Source of the DNA: Candidatus Bathyarchaeota archaeon
GTDB lineage: Archaea > Thermoproteota > Bathyarchaeia > TCS64
DNA: 22,757 bases
Reading direction: 5' to 3'
NCBI GenBank assembly: GCA_016934355.1
Contig: JAFGTA010000079.1
Location: forward strand, 1-22,757
Shown: one piece after another, positions 21,645 to 22,757 of the stretch
Layout of the letters: each line of letters starts with the position of its first letter
Numbering within the stretch: position 1 is the stretch's first letter
Translations under genes and position numbers: made by a program
The notes under the pieces: generated by a model
Told to the model about the DNA's origin: nothing
Databases searched by the model: none
The model's input: the letters and a program-made list of their open reading frames with translations, nothing else

Positions 21645-22234
21645 TGTACCACTCAGCCAGCCCTGAGAAGATGGGGCGGATGGACCGCGTCAGGGAGGAG
21701 GCTTCCGCCTGCACGCGCTGCCCCCTCTGGGAGAACAGGGCCAACGCCGTCGTCGGGTCGGGGAACCTCGACTCGCCCCTAGTGCTGGTGGGTGAGGCCC
21801 CTGGTAGGAAGGAGGACGAATCCGGGCTCCCATTCGTGGGGTCCGCCGGGAAGCTGCTGGACAGGCTCCTCGGAGAAGCCGGCCTCACACGGGAGGACGT
21901 GTTCATCACCAACATCGTGAAGTGCAGGCCACCGAAAAATCGCCGCCCCAAGAAGGGTGAGGTGGACGCCTGCGAGCGGTTCATCGCGGAGCAGCTTGAC
22001 ATCATCAGACCCAGGGTGGTCGCGCCGATGGGGAACAGCTCGATCAATTACTTCTTCGAGAAGCACGGGCTGGGGAAAGCGGTGGTCGGGGACGTCCACG
22101 GCGTGGAGCACGAGATAGAAGCCGGGTGGGGAGTGTTTAAGCTTGTGCCGCTGTACCACCCCGCAGCCGCCATCTATACCAGGCGGCTCGTCGAGGAGCT
22201 CGAACGAGACATGAAGAGGCTAGCCGGACTCTAG
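21644..22234 (+). CDS. udg: Type-4 uracil-DNA glycosylase (Fe-S, thermophile type)
   Basis: Removes uracil from DNA in base-excision repair. The 4Fe-4S ligands are Cys23, Cys26, Cys94 and Cys110 (CTRCPL, VKCRPPKNRRP, DACERF). Motif A GEAPGRKEDESGLPFVGSAG (50-69) and the HPAAA motif (172-176) are present, typical for family 4 and thermophilic archaea. GTG 21644 overlaps the CoA-transferase stop (TAGTG); shorter starts at ATG 21671 or 21680 are possible because homologues usually begin 10-15 residues before the first Cys. It converges with the protease gene, overlapping it by 15 bases. Confidence 0.94.
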   Translation: MYHSASPEKMGRMDRVREEASACTRCPLWENRANAVVGSGNLDSPLVLVGEAPGRKEDESGLPFVGSAGKLLDRLLGEAGLTREDVFITNIVKCRPPKNRRPKKGEVDACERFIAEQLDIIRPRVVAPMGNSSINYFFEKHGLGKAVVGDVHGVEHEIEAGWGVFKLVPLYHPAAAIYTRRLVEELERDMKRLAGL

Positions 22235-22757
22235 TGCCTTTAACGCCCTGAGCCTCTTCACCATGTTCGGGTGGGTGCTGAACAGCTCGAAGAAGCTCTC
22301 GAACCTAGACACGGGTCTCGCGGCTATCTGGTCCATGAGCCTGGAGTCGCCGGCGAACCCGGTCTCGTACATCTCGTTGAGGTCGCTGCTGGCCCTGTCG
22401 GGGTCTGAGATGAACAGCGCCTTGAAGCTCCCAGAGCCGACTTGCCTCGGGGCGAGCATCTGGGTGCGGTAGGTTGCCTGGCTTATCCTCGCTAGAGCCT
22501 CTCCCATCTTGTGTGCGCCTCCCGGCGTGAGGCCGGCGCTGTGCATGTCCGCATAGTACTCCCGCGTCCTGCTGAGGCTCAGGTTTGCTAGGCTTAGCAC
22601 GAAGTAGACGAGGAGGCTCGCCGCGCCCACGAGGCCAAAGCTGCCCTTGTTCCTGTCGCGGCTGAATATCGTGGACCGGGCGATGATATAGAATAGGCTG
22701 GGCAGGAAGCTGGCCATCATCATCAGGTGCATGTCCCTGTGCTTGATGTGGCCCAGC
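22220..22757 (-). CDS. htpX: HtpX-like M48 zinc metalloprotease, N-terminus cut by window edge
   Basis: The frame is open to the right edge. The last bases encode LGHIKHRD, matching the second half of the HExxH zinc motif (HE-LGHIKHRD; the Glu codon is cut). A membrane segment follows (about 30 residues, LPSLFYIIARSTIF and then LLVYFVLSLANLSL), then SLSRTREYYADMHSA with the third zinc ligand Glu, typical of HtpX. The C-terminal tail has FELFSTHPNMVKRLRALKAL, also family-typical. Family HtpX/M48B is membrane-bound and acts in quality control of membrane proteins. At least the N-terminal half is outside the window. Confidence 0.9.
   Translation of the reverse strand, partial: LGHIKHRDMHLMMMASFLPSLFYIIARSTIFSRDRNKGSFGLVGAASLLVYFVLSLANLSLSRTREYYADMHSAGLTPGGAHKMGEALARISQATYRTQMLAPRQVGSGSFKALFISDPDRASSDLNEMYETGFAGDSRLMDQIAARPVSRFESFFELFSTHPNMVKRLRALKALESG

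Noticed and set aside
1..22757. tRNA, rRNA, CRISPR or transposon
   Set aside because: No cloverleaf or TTCGAATC-like T-arm in gaps, no regularly spaced repeats, no transposase-like protein or terminal inverted repeats with target duplication.

Overview
The window comes from an archaeon. It carries a TFIIB-type transcription factor (TFB), two subunits of the archaeal A/V-type ATPase (I and K), an archaellin with a class III signal peptide, PurS/PurL/PurQ as separate proteins, Lrp/AsnC and RAM-domain regulators, and A/T-rich TATA boxes about 26 nt before several starts. GC content is fairly high in coding DNA, with A/T-rich intergenic gaps. TTG starts are unusually common, and many genes overlap by 1-4 nt (GTGA, ATGA, TTGA, TAATG, TAGTG). 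The gene mix (stand-alone RAM protein, type-4 uracil-DNA glycosylase, no eukaryote-like signature genes) fits a TACK-type lineage such as Bathyarchaeia, but that placement is inference. I found no tRNA, rRNA, CRISPR array or insertion sequence, and no gene-free stretch exceeds 300 bases.

Region 1 (1-4632, minus strand) is a MacB-like ABC operon. In transcription order it holds an unlisted 43-aa ORF, the ATPase, a secreted four-repeat beta-sandwich protein and two paralogous permeases, the second running off the window. Divergent from it (4775-5588) are an ArsR-like winged-helix regulator and a small membrane protein, probably its local regulatory unit. Region 2 (5693-8096) is a patchwork: a VapBC toxin-antitoxin pair, a DUF4213/DUF364 protein, and an A/T-richer segment with three small unknown genes, including a second unlisted 43-aa ORF behind a Shine-Dalgarno sequence. 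Region 3 (8149-11581, minus) is the purine operon purS-purL-purQ, coupled by two ATGA overlaps, encoding the FGAM synthase complex.

Region 4 (11759-15699, minus) holds ATPase subunits K and I, with a CBS-domain protein and a RAM-domain regulator upstream, and one small unknown gene. Region 5 (15978-17696) has an Lrp/AsnC regulator convergent with an unknown RHH-like protein, a two-helix membrane protein and a pyridoxamine-oxidase-like flavoprotein. Region 6 (17756-19621) has TFB divergent from a cysteine-containing PadR-like regulator, which converges on a ModE-like molybdate regulator. Region 7 (19756-22757) has a solitary archaellin, a family III CoA-transferase, a type-4 uracil-DNA glycosylase and the C-terminal part of an HtpX-like M48 protease cut by the window edge.

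Most of the window is ordinary archaeal housekeeping and regulation. I see no clear new defence or mobile system. The items most worth following up are the two hidden 43-aa ORFs, the small-gene segment at 7306-8096, an SD-masking hairpin at 17255-17279, a nested dyad before ATPase subunit I, the divergent N-terminal hairpin of subunit K, and several dyads in regulator promoters.
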